Positions 27,940-38,247 of a stretch of 64,000 nucleotides of DNA are shown piece after piece; positions within the stretch are counted from its first letter, which is position 1, and every line of letters starts with the position of its first letter. Origin of the DNA: Oenococcus sicerae. GTDB taxonomy: Bacteria; Bacillota; Bacilli; Lactobacillales; Lactobacillaceae. The notes below the pieces were generated by a model. That model did no database searches. It was not told the DNA's origin and saw nothing but the letters and a program-made list of their open reading frames with translations. Both the position numbers and the translations under genes were made by a program. The stretch is from the NCBI RefSeq assembly GCF_004102045.2, contig NZ_CP029684.2, positions 496,001 through 560,000 of the forward strand. The letters are read 5' to 3'.

Positions 27940-28943
27940 AAAATAATAAAAGGGCCACAATTAATGACGTTGCAAAAACGGCTGGAGTATCGATCACGAC
28001 TGTGTCTCGCTATGTCAACGGCAACTACAATAAAATGTCGGCAAAGACACGGCAGAAAATTCAAACGGCTGTGAAAGAGGCTGACTACCACGTTAATCGA
28101 CAAGCACAAATGCTTAAAAGACAAAACAGTCACTTGATCGGTGTCGTTGTTGCAGATGTTGAAAATTTTTTTTCCTCTTTACTTTTTAAAGGAATTGATG
28201 AAATTCTATCCCAAAATGCTTTTCAAATCATTCTGATGAATTCTAATAACTCCAAGGCCAAGGAGCACCAACAAATCGAGCGCTTATTAGAACTCCAGGT
28301 AGATGGTATTATTTTGCAGCCTATGGGCCACAGGGCTGCTGAATATCGTTTTTTAAAAAAACAAAATGTGCCAACTGTGATAGTTGATCGCCGAATTGAA
28401 CATGCGGTCTGGCCAGAAGTCGTGACTGACAATTACGAATACTCAAAAAAACTCGGTGAATTAATGCTGGAAATGCAATATCCGCAAATTCTAGTTCTCA
28501 GCGAATCAGTTAATGAGAATACCGCTCGAAAAGAGCGTTATTCAGCTTTAAATGATCTAAAAAAGAATCATCACTTTATTTTAGGATTGATCGAAGTCGC
28601 AGAAAATACTTCAGATCACGAAATTTTCGATATTTTAAAAGAAAAAACACACAACTTTCAAATTAAAACAGCTGTTTTTGCCATTAAAGGCCCTCTTTTA
28701 CTACGATTGATGCGAATCCTAACTCAGCAGCATATTATCGTTCCTGATCAGTTAGGCTTATCAGCTTTCGATGATTGGGAATGGGCAAAATTAACTCACC
28801 CTTTAATTACAGCGGTTCAACAAGACCCTAAATTAATTGGCAGTACAGCTGCAAATGTACTGTTAAAAGAAATAACGGAAAATAATTTCGAACAAAAATT
28901 AGTGACAGTCAAGAGTGAATTGATCGTTGGCCATTCTTTGTGA
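27936..28943 (+). CDS. LacI-family transcriptional regulator
   Basis: A 335-aa repressor. The helix-turn-helix TINDVAKTAGVSITTVSRYVNG (residues 8-29) includes the hinge-side recognition helix, and the sugar-binding core has the LIGVVVADVENFFSSLLFKGI opening and the LGLSAFDDWEWAKLTHPLITAVQQD closing segment. It probably senses a substrate or intermediate of the operon immediately downstream and binds the palindrome at 29005-29016. The start lacks its own Shine-Dalgarno and overlaps a mini-ORF. Confidence 0.93.
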   Translation: MKNNKRATINDVAKTAGVSITTVSRYVNGNYNKMSAKTRQKIQTAVKEADYHVNRQAQMLKRQNSHLIGVVVADVENFFSSLLFKGIDEILSQNAFQIILMNSNNSKAKEHQQIERLLELQVDGIILQPMGHRAAEYRFLKKQNVPTVIVDRRIEHAVWPEVVTDNYEYSKKLGELMLEMQYPQILVLSESVNENTARKERYSALNDLKKNHHFILGLIEVAENTSDHEIFDILKEKTHNFQIKTAVFAIKGPLLLRLMRILTQQHIIVPDQLGLSAFDDWEWAKLTHPLITAVQQDPKLIGSTAANVLLKEITENNFEQKLVTVKSELIVGHSL

Positions 28944-28959
28944 AATTTATATAAAATCA

Positions 28960-29017
28960 TTGACAGTATGAAAAATCCATTGTAAGATTTATTTGGCTCT
29001 TTAGGAAAACGTTTTCA
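28960..29017 (+). promoter_or_regulatory. promoter and LacI/CcpA-type operator of the sugar-acid-like operon
   Basis: TTGACA (28960-28965) and TAAGAT (28983-28988) have a 17-bp spacer. GAAAACGTTTTC at 29005-29016 is a perfect 12-bp palindrome just downstream of the start site. The 14-mer GGAAAACGTTTTCA matches the cre consensus at 13 of 14 positions, so either the local regulator, CcpA or both could use it. Confidence 0.8.
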
Positions 29018-29061
29018 TTATCGAAAAGAACTAAAAACTAAAAAACTAGGAGGTCCTTTCA

Positions 29062-29826
29062 ATGAAAAACAATCAAATTGTCATTAATACATTGGTATTA
29101 CAGCACCAACACGAGAATGGACAGACACAGATACAGCTTGTTGACCAACTTATCAACGCTGGAATTTGGAACATTGAAGTTCGTCGAGAATATTTTAAAC
29201 ATAACTTACGTGAAATGGAAGCGCTTAATCATGCAAAATTGGGAAAACGTTTAACCTTATTTTATTCAGTCCCAGACGTTCTTTTCGTTGACGGAGAGAT
29301 AAATTCCAGGTTAACGCAATATTTTTCTGAAGCACTATTGTTTGGTGCTAGTTATGTCAAATTAAATATTGGTGATTTTGGCACTTACAAAGGAAATTTA
29401 AAAAAAGAAATTGAAGCCATTCAGCCAAAAAATGTTCAACTGGACGTCGAAAATGATCAGACTGTTTTGAATGGATCAGCTGATAATATTCTCGCTTTTC
29501 TCCAAAGCGCTCGAAAAAATGCTGTGAATATTGGCTTTGTCAATGATTTAGGCAATTGGATCTTCACAAAGCAGGATGCGGTTCAAGCAAGTCAAAAGCT
29601 TTCATCGTTTACACGCTATATCCATATTAAAAACTATGTTTTAAAAGGCGACAAAGCAGAAACGGTTTCAATTGATCAGGGATTATTAGACTGGAAAAAA
29701 CTGCTGGATTTAAATGATCCGAATTTACCAGTTGCTTTGGAATACCCAGTGGACACCATGGATAATTTAAAAACTGATATTGGTCTTCTTGAAAACTATT
29801 TAGAAAGCCGACAAACTAAATCATGA
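29062..29826 (+). CDS. sugar phosphate isomerase/epimerase-like TIM-barrel protein
   Basis: A 254-aa protein of the AP-endonuclease-2/xylose-isomerase-like fold. Barrel strands with likely metal ligands are seen at NIEVRREYF, VQLDVENDQ, GFVNDLGNW, YIHIKNYV and LPVALEYPVD. These enzymes isomerise or epimerise sugars and sugar acids; this one's substrate is unknown. AGGAGG precedes the ATG and it is the first gene of the operon. The stop overlaps the transporter start by four bases (ATGA). Confidence 0.75.
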   Translation: MKNNQIVINTLVLQHQHENGQTQIQLVDQLINAGIWNIEVRREYFKHNLREMEALNHAKLGKRLTLFYSVPDVLFVDGEINSRLTQYFSEALLFGASYVKLNIGDFGTYKGNLKKEIEAIQPKNVQLDVENDQTVLNGSADNILAFLQSARKNAVNIGFVNDLGNWIFTKQDAVQASQKLSSFTRYIHIKNYVLKGDKAETVSIDQGLLDWKKLLDLNDPNLPVALEYPVDTMDNLKTDIGLLENYLESRQTKS

Positions 29827-31097
29827 ACTTAATCATCGGTATTCTATTACTACTAACTTTCTTGGGATTCATTTATTTCGTCATGCGCGGCGGCAATATC
29901 ATGATCGGCTTTTTCTTCATGGCACTTTTGTGGACGATCATCGGCGGTATTCCCTACAAAGTTGCCATCAACGACATTTTTTCACAACCGGCACTAGATT
30001 ACGGTTCCACGATCGTCGTTATTATTTTCGGATCTTGGTTTGGAAGAGTTCTTGTTGATACAAATATCGCTGGATCAATTAGCGAACAAACAATTCGTGT
30101 CAGCAAAAAACACCCAATTATGGCCGCCATTCTAGTCTGTATCGTCACCTCTTTTATCTTTACGAGTTCTTATGGTGTCGGTGCAGTCATTGCGGTCGGT
30201 GTTATATTACTACCGATTCTCGAATCACTTGGTTTGCCGAAGAACGTCTCGGTCGTTGCTTTCGTTTTGTCAGTCGGCGCACCAATGTATGTCAATATCG
30301 TGATTATTAAACAAATTCAATTATTTTTCCCAAAAGTTCTGTACGCAAGCAAATATCTTACCTATGGCTTTGCGGCAATGATCGTGCAGATGCTCGTTGT
30401 CATACTTTTTATTCTCGTGCATGCAAAAGTAATTCATGTTAACGAAGAAAAAATCGAAAATCAGCATCTCGACGACAAAAAGAAATCAGCACCGATCTAC
30501 AGCTACTTCATTCCGGTCATGCCAGTCTTTATGAATTTAACCTTTGGCTGGCAGCCAGTACCAGCCTTGTTACTATCAATTATTTTGGCACTCTTATTAA
30601 CCGGAAATATGTCCTCATATCATCACTGCCTAGATATGATCAACGCCACAATCAATAAATCAGTATCCGATATCTCAGGGCTGCTAGTCATGCTGTTTAT
30701 TTTGACAATGTTTAGTGCGGCCGCTATCAAAAACACTGCTCGTTTCAGCACGATCTTGCATAATGTTATTCCTCACGATCCATTGGTCATTGCAATTGTT
30801 TTCGCTATTTTAGCGCCGCTGGCTTTGTTTAGAGGACCGCTGATGGTCTGGGGGGCTGGTTCTGCCACGGCGGCCGTGATTGCCGGAACTGGTTTTTTCA
30901 ATCAGTATTTTGGATTTGCTCTAATCGTCGTACCAGCAGTTTCAATGGCTGTATCGGCTTGTATTACTCAGTCTTGGAATCTATGGGCACTAGAGTACAC
31001 AAACTTAGATACGAAAAAATTCTTAATGACTGGTGTTCCGTGGGCTTGGGGTACATGTGCCTTAAATCTGCTGTTAGCAGTTGTCATGTTCAATTAA
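29823..31097 (+). CDS. membrane transporter of the ion-transporter superfamily (GntP/CitM-like)
   Basis: A 424-aa protein with about 11-12 hydrophobic helices. Re-entrant-loop-like segments such as FTSSYGVGAVIAVGVILLPIL and FRGPLMVWGAGSATAAVIAGTG occur once in each half, the two-fold layout of carboxylate and gluconate symporters. By context it imports the substrate of this operon, most likely an organic or sugar acid. It is translationally coupled to the preceding isomerase gene, and the SDR gene follows 18 bp later. Confidence 0.7.
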   Translation: MNLIIGILLLLTFLGFIYFVMRGGNIMIGFFFMALLWTIIGGIPYKVAINDIFSQPALDYGSTIVVIIFGSWFGRVLVDTNIAGSISEQTIRVSKKHPIMAAILVCIVTSFIFTSSYGVGAVIAVGVILLPILESLGLPKNVSVVAFVLSVGAPMYVNIVIIKQIQLFFPKVLYASKYLTYGFAAMIVQMLVVILFILVHAKVIHVNEEKIENQHLDDKKKSAPIYSYFIPVMPVFMNLTFGWQPVPALLLSIILALLLTGNMSSYHHCLDMINATINKSVSDISGLLVMLFILTMFSAAAIKNTARFSTILHNVIPHDPLVIAIVFAILAPLALFRGPLMVWGAGSATAAVIAGTGFFNQYFGFALIVVPAVSMAVSACITQSWNLWALEYTNLDTKKFLMTGVPWAWGTCALNLLLAVVMFN

Positions 31098-31115
31098 ATT
31101 TTTATGGAGGAAAAA

Positions 31116-31898
31116 ATGAAAAATCTAAAGGAATTCAGCAGCGAGTGGTTTCGCTTAGATAATAAAACAGCCATCATTACTGGTGGTGCATCTGGACTTG
31201 GGCAATATTACACTCAGGCCCTAATGAAATCTGGTGCTGACGTTCTGGTCGTCAGTCATAGCGAAAACGGCTGGCAGCAGACGGCAGACCTAGTTAAAAA
31301 CAGCGGTCGCAAAATCGAATTTTTAAAGGAAGATATTACTAAAGCTGGTGCAGCTGAAAAAATTGTCGCTACTGCCATAAAAAAATTTGGTCATATTGAT
31401 ATTTTGATTAACAATGCCGGTCTGCAACGACGAGGCAGCTGGAAAGAATTCAAGGACACAGATTGGCAAGCAGTGATCGAACTCAATTTAAATGCTGGTT
31501 ATTATCTATCACATGCTGTTGCCCGAATAATGGCCGAGCAAAAATCTGGAAAAATCATTAACATTGCCTCGATGCAATCTTATCGAGCTGGAAAATTTAT
31601 TTTCCCCTATACAGCTAGCAAACATGCCGTAGTAGGATTGACAAAAGCCTACGCGGATGCACTGGCAACAGATAATGTTCAAGTTAATGCCTTGGCACCA
31701 GGCTACATCGATACACCAATGACACAGGCTTTGCGTGACGATAAAGCACGTAATACAGAAATTTTAGCTCATATTCCAGCTAATCATTGGGCTGATCCAT
31801 CCGAGTTGATGGGTGCCATTGTCTTCTTGTCCAGCGCGGCATCGGATTACATCACTGGCGTTACTTTGCCGGTTGATGGTGGTTATTTATTAAGATAA
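31116..31898 (+). CDS. short-chain dehydrogenase, gluconate 5-dehydrogenase/KduD-like
   Basis: A 260-aa classical SDR. The cofactor loop ITGGASGLGQYY, the NNAGLQRR motif, Ser in NIASMQS and the YTASK catalytic pair are intact, and it ends DGGYLLR. NNAGLQRR and SMQS are typical of IdnO (5-keto-D-gluconate reductase) and KduD (2-deoxy-D-gluconate dehydrogenase). The ATG at 31116 has GGAGG 6 bases upstream. It likely oxidises or reduces a keto sugar acid in this pathway. Confidence 0.85.
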   Translation: MKNLKEFSSEWFRLDNKTAIITGGASGLGQYYTQALMKSGADVLVVSHSENGWQQTADLVKNSGRKIEFLKEDITKAGAAEKIVATAIKKFGHIDILINNAGLQRRGSWKEFKDTDWQAVIELNLNAGYYLSHAVARIMAEQKSGKIINIASMQSYRAGKFIFPYTASKHAVVGLTKAYADALATDNVQVNALAPGYIDTPMTQALRDDKARNTEILAHIPANHWADPSELMGAIVFLSSAASDYITGVTLPVDGGYLLR

Positions 31899-31912
31899 AG
31901 GAGAATTTAAAA

Positions 31913-32848
31913 ATGAAAGTCGTTGTACCTAAATTATTATCACAGGCAGGCAAGGATTACCTGACTGACCACAATTTTGACTTGATCGAAGCTGCTGACA
32001 ATAGTCAAGAAAGTATTTTGAAAGTCGGCAAAAATGCTGATGGCATTATTTTAATGACAGATCCATTTGATAATAAGACCTTAGAGCAGTTTCCAAATTT
32101 AAAAATTATTGCTCGTCATGGCGTTGGTTTTGACAATGTTGACTCGCAATTCGCTGGAAAACATGGTGTTTGGGTAACGATCACACCAATGGCCAATGCA
32201 GCTACAGTCGCTGAAACGACCATTGCTGAGATCTTAGATCTATCAAAAAATCTGACAAAAATATCAGATGAGATGCGTCAAGGACATTTCGATTATAAGT
32301 CCAGCCACATGGGCTTTGACCTAGCGAACAAAAAATTGGGTGTCATGGGTTACGGCCGAATAGGCAGACTAGTTGCGAAAAAGGCTGACGCCTTAGGAAT
32401 GGATGTCCTGATATTTGATCCTTTTGTCAAAGAAACAGCAGTTGGCCGCTTAGTTGATCGTGATACCTTGATCAGCCAATCAGACGTGATCACCTTGCAT
32501 TTAGCTGTTACCGATGAAACCACGCACGCTTTTGGGAAACGTGAATTTGCTATGATGAAAAAATCTGCTTCGCTGGTCAATTTAGGTCGTGGTGCACTAG
32601 TTAACGAACAAGATCTTATCAACGCTTTGAGAACAAAAGAAATTCAGTCTGCTGCTCTTGATGTTTTTGAAGACGAACCACTTCCACTAAGCAGTGATTT
32701 TTATACATTGGATAATGTGCTATTAACACCGCATATTGCCTCAAACACAGTGGAGTGCATGGCACGCATGGCCGTGGATTCTGCTAGCGAAGTCGTACGG
32801 GTTCTATCCGGCGAGCAGCCAAAATGGGCAATTAATCAAGTCAAGTAA
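31913..32848 (+). CDS. D-isomer-specific 2-hydroxyacid dehydrogenase
   Basis: A 311-aa NAD(P)-dependent dehydrogenase. The Rossmann loop LGVMGYGRIGRLVAKKA, NLGRGALVNEQDL with the substrate Arg region, ALDVFEDEPLP with the Glu, and LTPHIASNT with the catalytic His are present. Relatives include phosphoglycerate dehydrogenase and 2-ketogluconate/hydroxypyruvate reductases; the operon context favours reduction of a 2-keto sugar acid. AAGGAG precedes the ATG. Confidence 0.88.
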   Translation: MKVVVPKLLSQAGKDYLTDHNFDLIEAADNSQESILKVGKNADGIILMTDPFDNKTLEQFPNLKIIARHGVGFDNVDSQFAGKHGVWVTITPMANAATVAETTIAEILDLSKNLTKISDEMRQGHFDYKSSHMGFDLANKKLGVMGYGRIGRLVAKKADALGMDVLIFDPFVKETAVGRLVDRDTLISQSDVITLHLAVTDETTHAFGKREFAMMKKSASLVNLGRGALVNEQDLINALRTKEIQSAALDVFEDEPLPLSSDFYTLDNVLLTPHIASNTVECMARMAVDSASEVVRVLSGEQPKWAINQVK

Positions 32849-32876
32849 GCAGATAAAATATATACTGATCAAAATT

Positions 32877-32910
32877 AAAGTCCAACAGCAATTGTTGGAC
32901 TTTTTTAGCA
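32877..32910 (+). terminator. terminator of the sugar-acid-like operon
   Basis: AAGTCCAACA and TTGTTGGACTT form a strong stem with a short loop, followed by a T6 tract. Confidence 0.9.
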
Positions 32911-32956
32911 GTCTATGTTGACGCTTATTGTTTGCAATGAAAAATCATTATTTGGT

Positions 32957-33828
32957 CTACGAACCAGAACTAGTGCTTTTTAAAAATCGGTCAAAAAGGC
33001 CAATCGTGCTGTCGCTATGTAGATAAGCAGCAATACGATAAGCATGTTTAATTTTTTCATTTTGTTTGCCTTGATGCTGGACACGGTTTTCGACAATACC
33101 GGTCAAAAACAGCAGCCAGGTTTTGAAATTAAAATTAACCGACTGGTGTATTTGCCAAGATTCGGCTATAGTCAACAAATAACTAGTCATCTGTCGTTCT
33201 TGGCCGATAATGCTGCTGCTTAAAGCAGAGATAAGCATCTGGCCAATACCAATAGAGACACAATTTGAAATTTTCTTAAGCTGATTACATCTCATAATAT
33301 GTGTAATGTAAGGTTTTATTTGTTTAATATCTAGTAAATTTAGCGTCCAAGTTAAAAGACGCAAGTCATAATATTGCCATTCTTGGACATCGAAAAAAAA
33401 TTGATCAATTTATTTTTTTCACTGATACTAGCATGCTTATTAGTATCAAGACGGCATATTGTGGCTTTGATCATCATTGTCTGATGAAAAATCAATCGAT
33501 TCATTTTCTTGTCACGATACTGTCGACGATAAAATATCCATAGTTGCTGCAACTGCTGACGATCATTTCGAACATAGGCATGCAGCAAAATTGTTTCCAA
33601 CTTTTCAATATTAGATTCCTCAAGCCCGAACACAGAACAAAAATATTCATCGAATGAGATATTCAACGTTTTGCAAAGCAAATAAAGTGTATAGTCGCTA
33701 GGTTCAGTTTGATTATTTTCTATATGCGACACAGTTGATTGAGAACCAACTAAGTCGCCTAACTGTTTCTGAGAAATGCCTCTTAACTTTCTGATTTGTT
33801 TGATGATAGATCTGTGTATTTCACTCAT
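32957..33828 (-). pseudogene. Rgg/MutR-type regulator split by a T8 homopolymer frameshift
   Basis: The first frame (33352-33828) has the HTH SQKQLGDLVGSQSTVSHIENNQ and an Rgg-like helical region, then stops shortly after the T8 run (plus-strand A8, 33393-33400). With nine T the frame continues INFFFDVQEWQYYDLRLLTW into the second part, down to 32957, giving a regulator of about 290 aa, the usual Rgg size. It is divergent from the dextransucrase gene, as Rgg of Streptococcus gordonii sits next to gtfG, which it activates. The tract could switch the regulator on and off; loss of function or sequencing error are alternatives. Confidence 0.8.
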
Positions 33829-33845
33829 TTTTTAATCAACTCGCC

Positions 33846-33865
33846 AATATGCAATTCTGCATATT
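33846..33865. promoter_or_regulatory. 20-bp inverted repeat between regulator and dextransucrase genes
   Basis: AATATGCA-ATTC-TGCATATT is a perfect 8-4-8 palindrome 18 bp upstream of the regulator start, a likely binding site for it. A second repeat CCCAATT/AATTGGG spans 33883-33908, and a TTGACA with a CATATT box (33929-33958, 18-bp spacer) may start the rightward transcript. Confidence 0.5.
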
Positions 33866-34107
33866 TATCATTTTTATTTTTTCCCAATTGTATATTGGAG
33901 AAATTGGGCGGTGGCATCGAGTTGAATATTGACAACAATGTTAAACGTTGACCATATTTAATAAGCCCCCCAATTGGATTAACACAATGTATTGAAAACA
34001 TCAGTCGTTGCAGGTTTAGCAATTCATTATAGGGATAATTAGCAAATTGATTAACGACGTTGTTCAACAAAAGTTGTGTTCCATTAAGAAGGGACAGGAA
34101 GAATTTA

Positions 34108-37100
34108 GTGAGAGAGAAAGAAAAAATTGTTCGAAAAAAGTTATACAAGTCTGGCAAAAATTTTGTGATCGCAAGTGTCCTATCACTAGTTGGAATCAGC
34201 GGATTCGGTCTATCAGCTAGTGCTGAAAGCACGGTTGCAAATCCAGTAGCTGCCACAGCAGCAGCTCAGACAGATCAAGCAGCCACGACCGATCCGGTAA
34301 AAGAAGCAGCAGCCACAACGGCAGATACCAAGACCAATGATTCACTGCCAAACAGCACGACAAGCACAGACCCGAAACCAACCGATACAGCAAGCAGCGA
34401 CAAAGACCTGGGCACCTCCCCAACAGCTTCACTAGTGAGTCAAACCACTCAGATTACAGCCAATGATACCAGCAGTCAGTTGTCAAATCAAAATAATACT
34501 AGCAGTCAGCAAACCGGTTATAGTGCTAAAAATATTCAAACGATCAACGGCAAAACTTATTTTATTGATGAAAATGGTCAAGCCAAGAAAAATTTCGCGA
34601 TCACAGTAGATGGGAAACTTTTATATTTCGATAAAGATAGCGGCGCTTTGGCCTCCACTGACACTTATCAGTTCCAGCAAGGGTTATCCAGCGAAAATGA
34701 TGATTACAGCAAGCATAATGCTGCTGCAGGTGTGAGTGAAGACAACTATACATCTGTTGACGGCTATTTGACCGCCGATAGTTGGTATCGCCCCAAAGAT
34801 ATTTTGTCCGATGGTCAAGACTGGACAACATCCTCAGCCAACGATATGAGGCCTTTATTAATGACATGGTGGCCGGATAAGACAACTCAAGTTAACTATC
34901 TAAACTATATGAAAAGTCTAGGCCTCAGTGATGAGCAGAATGCTTTTACTAATAACGACAGCCAAGATTTTCTCAATCAAGCTGCTGAAAATATACAAGC
35001 TAAAGTTGAACATAAAATTAGTCAAGCAGGCCAAACGCAATGGTTGAAAGATATCATGACAGCCTTCGTTAAAAGCCAGTCCAATTGGAATATCAGTAGT
35101 GAATCGCAAACAACCGGTGATGATAAGGACCATTTGCAAGGTGGTGCTTTGCTGTACGTCAACAGCGGCCTCACACCCGATGCTAATTCTGATTATCGTT
35201 TATTAAACCGCACACCAACTAACCAAACCGGCACACCTTTATACAAAATTGATCCAACACAAGGCGGCTATGATTTTCTTTTAGCTAATGATGTTGATAA
35301 CTCCAATCCAGTCGTTCAAGCTGAGCAATTAAATTGGATGTACTATCTAATAAATTTTGGTTCGATCACGAATAACGATCAAGATGCTAATTTCGATAGT
35401 ATCCGCATCGATGCAGTTGATAATGTCGATGCCGACTTGCTGCAGATCGCAGCCGACTATTTTAAGGCAGCTTATAGTGTTGATCAAAATGATGCCTTAT
35501 CAGATCAGCATCTTTCCATTCTTGAAGATTGGAGTGACAATGACGCTGAATATGTTAAAAATAACGGTGATAACCAGTTATCAATGGACAATAAAATGCG
35601 ATTGTCTTTGAAATATTCATTAACAATGCCTTTTACTGATAAAAATGGTCATCAGCAAAGAAGCGGTTTGGAGCCCTTGATCACAAACAGTCTGGTCGAT
35701 CGCAGCAATGATTCAGCCACGAATGGTGCACAACCAAATTACTCTTTTGTACGTGCTCATGATTCTGAAGTTCAGACGGTTATCGCTGAAATTATTAAAG
35801 AAAAAATTGATTCTAGCTCCGATGGTTTAACACCAACGGCAGATCAATTAGCTGCGGCCTTTCAAATCTACGATGCCGATCAATTGCAGACTAATAAACA
35901 ATTTACGCAATATAACATCCCCAGTACTTATGCACTTCTGCTGACAAATAAAGATACGGTACCACGTGTTTATTATGGTGATTTATTTACTGATGATGGT
36001 CAGTATATGGCCAGCAAATCGCCTTATTATGATGCGATCAATAATCTGTTGAAATCACGGATCAAATATGCTGCCGGCGGCCAAAAGATGGCGATTCAAT
36101 ATATGCAGGGCAGTCAGGACATGCCAAACGACAGTTATCGCGGTGTTTTGACTAGTGTCCGCTTTGGTCAAGAGGCCATGACAGCTCAAGATATCGGCAG
36201 CAGGCAAACACGCACAGAAGGTATGGCGGTTATTCAAAGCAATAATCCCGATCTTAAATTAGCTGTCAATGATAAAGTTGTCGTCAATATGGGGGCTGCG
36301 CATAAAAACCAAGCTTATCGGCCAACACTGATCACGACAGTCAATGGCCTTGATAGTTACGAATCTGATCAATCAGTGCCGGCAAACGATATCAAATATA
36401 CGAATGCGCTAGGACAATTAATTTTTAACAGCTCTGATATTTTCGGCACGGCCAATCCGCAAGTTTCTGGCTATTTAGCTGTCTGGGTACCAGTCGGTGC
36501 TGCCGATACGCAAGACGCACGTACACAAAGCAGCGAACAAACAACAACCGATGGCCAAACACTGCATTCTAATGCAGCACTTGATTCACAAGTAATCTAT
36601 GAAGGTTTCTCTAACTTCCAGTCCATCCCGAACCAAACATCGAACTATGCCAATGTAAAAATTGCTGAAAATACCGAACTTTTTAAGAGCTGGGGCATCA
36701 CAAATTTTGAATTCCCACCACAATATCGCTCCAGCACGGACAAGAGTTTCTTAGATTCAATTGTCCAAAATGGATATGCCTTTACTGATCGCTATGATTT
36801 AGGTTTCAATACACCGACTAAATATGGCACAGTCGCTCAATTACGAGATGTGATCAAAGCACTGCATGCTACAGGCATTTCAGCCATGGCTGACTGGGTC
36901 CCGGATCAGATCTATAATTTGACCGGTCTTCAGATCGTGGCTGCGACCCGCGTTAATGATTCCGGTATCTATGACGAAGATTCTGTCATAGACGATTCTC
37001 TTTATGCAGCCCAAATTAAAGGCGGCGGTGCTTACCAAGCTTTGTATGGCGGTGCTTTTCTGGATCAAATCAAGGCACGATATCCATCCCTGTTTCAGGT

Positions 37101-38166
37101 GAAACAGATTTCGACCGGCATGCCGATGAATCCTGACGAAAAAATTGCCGAGTGGTCAGCTAAATACTTCAACGGCAGCAATATTCAAGGCCGTGGTGCT
37201 TATTATGTTTTAAAGGATTGGGCCAGCAACAATTATTTCGAAGTCGTTTCCGCTAATCACGCTAATGCTTTTTTGCCAAAACAATTATTAAACGAAAGCT
37301 CAGACACAGGCTTTATCTCAGACGGTCAAGGCATCAACTACTATTCAACCAGCGGTTACCAGGCTAAAAACACTTTCATTGAAGACAGTGATGGCAACTG
37401 GTATCATTTCGATGAAAACGGATATATGCAAATCGGTTTTCAAATGATTAATAATAAACATTATTATTTCTTAACAAATGGGATCGAGCTTCAAGATGCC
37501 TACTTGCAAGATGCCTCGGGTAAAAGTTATTACTTCGATCAGCGCGGCCAAGGTTCCTGCAATGATTACTACATGGATAAAAATAAACAATGGCGCTACT
37601 TTGACCAAAATGGTGTCATGGCTCAGGGCTTGACGTCAGTGACATTAGCCGGCAGCAAACATGATCAATATTTCGGTCTATCAGACGGCATACCAGTAAA
37701 AGGACAAGCTGTCAGAGATGCCAACGGACAGTTGCGTTATTTTGCCTCAGATTCTGGTGACATGATCGTCAATCGTTTTCAAAAATTATCAGATGGATCA
37801 TGGGCTTACTTTGCTGCTGATGGCATTGCCTTAACAGGACTTCAAAAAATTGCCGGTCAAACATTATATTTCGATCAACAGGGTCGACAGATCAAAGGTA
37901 AAGAAGTGAGTGACAATCAAGGGAACTTACACTATTTTGATGCTGATTCCGGTGACATGCTCACAAACCGTTACGCAGAATTATCAGATGGGTCGTGGGC
38001 TTACTTTGCTGCTGATGGCATTGCCTTAACTGGTGATCAAACGATCAATGGCCAGCATCTCTATTTTGACGATCAAGGCCGACAGATCAAAGGACGCAGT
38101 ATTGTCGATGATAGCGGCACAACACATTATTACGATGCCACTTCCGGTGAATTAGTCGCCGATTGA
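34108..38166 (+). CDS. dsr: dextransucrase, GH70 glucansucrase, secreted
   Basis: A 1352-aa enzyme that builds alpha-1,6-linked dextran from sucrose outside the cell. The GTG start at 34108 has AGGAAG upstream; [19 protein letters not shown] opens a KxYKxGKxW-type signal peptide cleaved near SASA-ES. A Thr/Ser/Ala-rich variable region (to about residue 135) follows. Catalytic nucleophile Asp435 (SIRIDAVDN), acid/base Glu473 ([11 protein letters not shown]) and stabiliser Asp552 ([10 protein letters not shown]) are intact, and [11 protein letters not shown] marks the circularly permuted barrel. Glucan-binding YG-type repeats fill the last 270 residues. The short N-terminal region recalls DSR-OK of O. 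kitaharae. Confidence 0.95.
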   Translation: MREKEKIVRKKLYKSGKNFVIASVLSLVGISGFGLSASAESTVANPVAATAAAQTDQAATTDPVKEAAATTADTKTNDSLPNSTTSTDPKPTDTASSDKDLGTSPTASLVSQTTQITANDTSSQLSNQNNTSSQQTGYSAKNIQTINGKTYFIDENGQAKKNFAITVDGKLLYFDKDSGALASTDTYQFQQGLSSENDDYSKHNAAAGVSEDNYTSVDGYLTADSWYRPKDILSDGQDWTTSSANDMRPLLMTWWPDKTTQVNYLNYMKSLGLSDEQNAFTNNDSQDFLNQAAENIQAKVEHKISQAGQTQWLKDIMTAFVKSQSNWNISSESQTTGDDKDHLQGGALLYVNSGLTPDANSDYRLLNRTPTNQTGTPLYKIDPTQGGYDFLLANDVDNSNPVVQAEQLNWMYYLINFGSITNNDQDANFDSIRIDAVDNVDADLLQIAADYFKAAYSVDQNDALSDQHLSILEDWSDNDAEYVKNNGDNQLSMDNKMRLSLKYSLTMPFTDKNGHQQRSGLEPLITNSLVDRSNDSATNGAQPNYSFVRAHDSEVQTVIAEIIKEKIDSSSDGLTPTADQLAAAFQIYDADQLQTNKQFTQYNIPSTYALLLTNKDTVPRVYYGDLFTDDGQYMASKSPYYDAINNLLKSRIKYAAGGQKMAIQYMQGSQDMPNDSYRGVLTSVRFGQEAMTAQDIGSRQTRTEGMAVIQSNNPDLKLAVNDKVVVNMGAAHKNQAYRPTLITTVNGLDSYESDQSVPANDIKYTNALGQLIFNSSDIFGTANPQVSGYLAVWVPVGAADTQDARTQSSEQTTTDGQTLHSNAALDSQVIYEGFSNFQSIPNQTSNYANVKIAENTELFKSWGITNFEFPPQYRSSTDKSFLDSIVQNGYAFTDRYDLGFNTPTKYGTVAQLRDVIKALHATGISAMADWVPDQIYNLTGLQIVAATRVNDSGIYDEDSVIDDSLYAAQIKGGGAYQALYGGAFLDQIKARYPSLFQVKQISTGMPMNPDEKIAEWSAKYFNGSNIQGRGAYYVLKDWASNNYFEVVSANHANAFLPKQLLNESSDTGFISDGQGINYYSTSGYQAKNTFIEDSDGNWYHFDENGYMQIGFQMINNKHYYFLTNGIELQDAYLQDASGKSYYFDQRGQGSCNDYYMDKNKQWRYFDQNGVMAQGLTSVTLAGSKHDQYFGLSDGIPVKGQAVRDANGQLRYFASDSGDMIVNRFQKLSDGSWAYFAADGIALTGLQKIAGQTLYFDQQGRQIKGKEVSDNQGNLHYFDADSGDMLTNRYAELSDGSWAYFAADGIALTGDQTINGQHLYFDDQGRQIKGRSIVDDSGTTHYYDATSGELVAD

Positions 38167-38191
38167 TATTATTTTAAGAAACAAGCATCAT

Positions 38192-38219
38192 AAAAAGCCT
38201 GCTTAAGCAGGCTTTTTTG
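38192..38219 (+). terminator. terminator after dextransucrase
   Basis: AAAAAGCCTGCTTAAGCAGGCTTTTTT forms a perfect hairpin with T tract; the A-rich 5' side lets it act on the convergent gene too. Confidence 0.9.
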
Positions 38220-38247
38220 TTTTAACTAATTTTTATCCAAAAAGGTC

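Noticed and set aside
27813-28133. 106-codon minus-strand frame opposite the LacI-type gene
   Set aside because: Shadow of the helix-turn-helix coding region; Phe/Cys-rich composition is typical of antisense frames.
33849-33932. 27-codon hydrophobic ORF (MQFCIFIIFIFSQLYIG...) divergent from the Rgg-type gene, resembling a short hydrophobic signalling peptide
   Set aside because: It has no ribosome site, its start lies inside the 20-bp palindrome and the C-terminus is charged rather than the usual hydrophobic signal; kept only as a weak idea.
33825-34256. 143-codon minus-strand frame across the regulator-dextransucrase intergenic region
   Set aside because: It overlaps the dextransucrase signal-peptide coding region on the other strand and the palindrome, and has no family features.
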